Positions 63,256-64,000 of a DNA stretch of 64,000 bases are shown here, in pieces (positions within the stretch are counted from its first letter, which is position 1; each line of letters starts with the position of its first letter). This DNA is from Sindora glabra (taxonomy: Eukaryota > Streptophyta > Magnoliopsida > Fabales > Fabaceae). The position numbers and the translations under genes were made by a program. The stretch is taken from contig CM035227.1 of the NCBI GenBank assembly GCA_020226215.1, positions 6,255,343-6,319,342 on the forward strand. The letters are read 5' to 3'. The notes beneath the pieces were generated by a model that did not search any database, had not been told where the DNA came from, and worked only from the letters and a program-made list of their open reading frames with translations.

Positions 63256-64000
63256 TTTTATTGGAATATTGTGATCGCTCATTGCTGTTTGTTATATGGT
63301 CCCATTGGCCATTGATTACAATGAGCTAAGAAGACTTGATTCCTTCAACAAAGCAATGTAAAGAAAAAGGCAAGCAACCATTAGCAAGAAATAAAAAGGA
63401 GCAGATACGAGGACCAGGAACTGAGAAATATAAGGATGAGTTGGAAGGGGTGGAGATTTGCTCCCATGAAGTTTCTGTACATTTGGGGGATCGCTAGAAT
63501 AGAGAAAAACATTACAAACATAAAGTAAGTTATCAGGACTTCATTTTATTATTAAAAAATTCTAAGTTAAATTAAAATTACAATTAATTTTTTAATATTA
63601 TCAATTATTTTTTAAATTAATATCGATATTATTAATATTAAATTATTATTTAAGAATGAAATAATTATCAAATTTAATTATTAAATGTTTATATTTGACT
63701 TGTAAGAGATTATTTGATTTAAGAACATATTGTAAATTATACTTTTATTTCACTTAGACTTTATTTCAATAATTCTAAAAATATAATAAATAAAATAAAT
63801 ATAATTAAATTTTTTGATGATGTAAATTAATTTCCCAAATTTATTAAATCATTAAATATAATAAACTAAGCATTACTAATTTTATTTAATGTTGTGCATT
63901 AATTTTTTAAATTATTAAAATATTTAATATTTAATTTAAAATTAGAGTAATAACAAATACAATTTTAATGATATTTTTATTTCAAAGTTGCAGAATAAAT
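63254..64000. other. AT-rich region to the window end, no gene seen
   Basis: 63270-63530 is less AT-rich but closed in all frames. The remainder is A/T-rich repeat-like DNA. Confidence 0.5.

Overview
The window is plant nuclear DNA, AT-rich, intron-containing and dense in transposons. Toll/interleukin-1-receptor (TIR) NBS-LRR disease-resistance genes (TNLs), which grasses and other monocots lack, occur throughout, so the source is a dicot. I cannot name the species. No bacterial, organellar or CRISPR features were seen.

Layout. All recognisable TNL material lies on the minus strand. In order: a broken NB-ARC fragment (320-1740); a small NB-ARC relic (4600-5030) followed by an unassigned conserved block; one apparently intact six-exon TNL (6319-10726, 1093 aa); the 3' half of a CDT1 replication-licensing pseudogene (12276-14260); a degenerate Ty1/copia element with a perfect 5-bp target duplication (14395-19384); a decayed TNL of a different subfamily (19870-31005), interrupted by a Harbinger-like element, a P-loop insertion and an LTR element that itself carries a 3.3-kb hAT transposon; a second NB-ARC relic, unassigned block and the 5' part of CDT1 (31480-34343); a ~10-kb Mutator-like element with a convergent Ulp1-like protease gene and MuDR transposase (about 35750-45600), full of short hairpin repeats; an LRR/C-JID relic (46330-47260); a third copy of the unassigned block (48540-48760); a TNL pseudogene lacking its TIR exon (51026-54290); three copies of a ~510-bp AT-rich foldback repeat (54437-56392); a TNL pseudogene lacking its C-terminal exon (56490-60296) with a GC-rich MITE just upstream; then AT-rich DNA with no gene I can support.

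How it fits together. The repeated order NB-ARC relic, unassigned block, TNL, CDT1 suggests that a multi-gene unit was duplicated. The copy at 31480-34343 looks like the copy at 4600-14260 with about 7.3 kb deleted, taking out the TNL and the CDT1 3' exons. The functional content is probably a single resistance gene whose product would detect pathogen effectors and act through TIR NADase signalling. The rest is a graveyard of relatives and nested transposons. Strongest candidates for something little described: the hairpin-rich Ulp1-carrying MULE, the CDT1-TNL duplication unit, and the GC-rich MITE family marked by CGGACCGG motifs.
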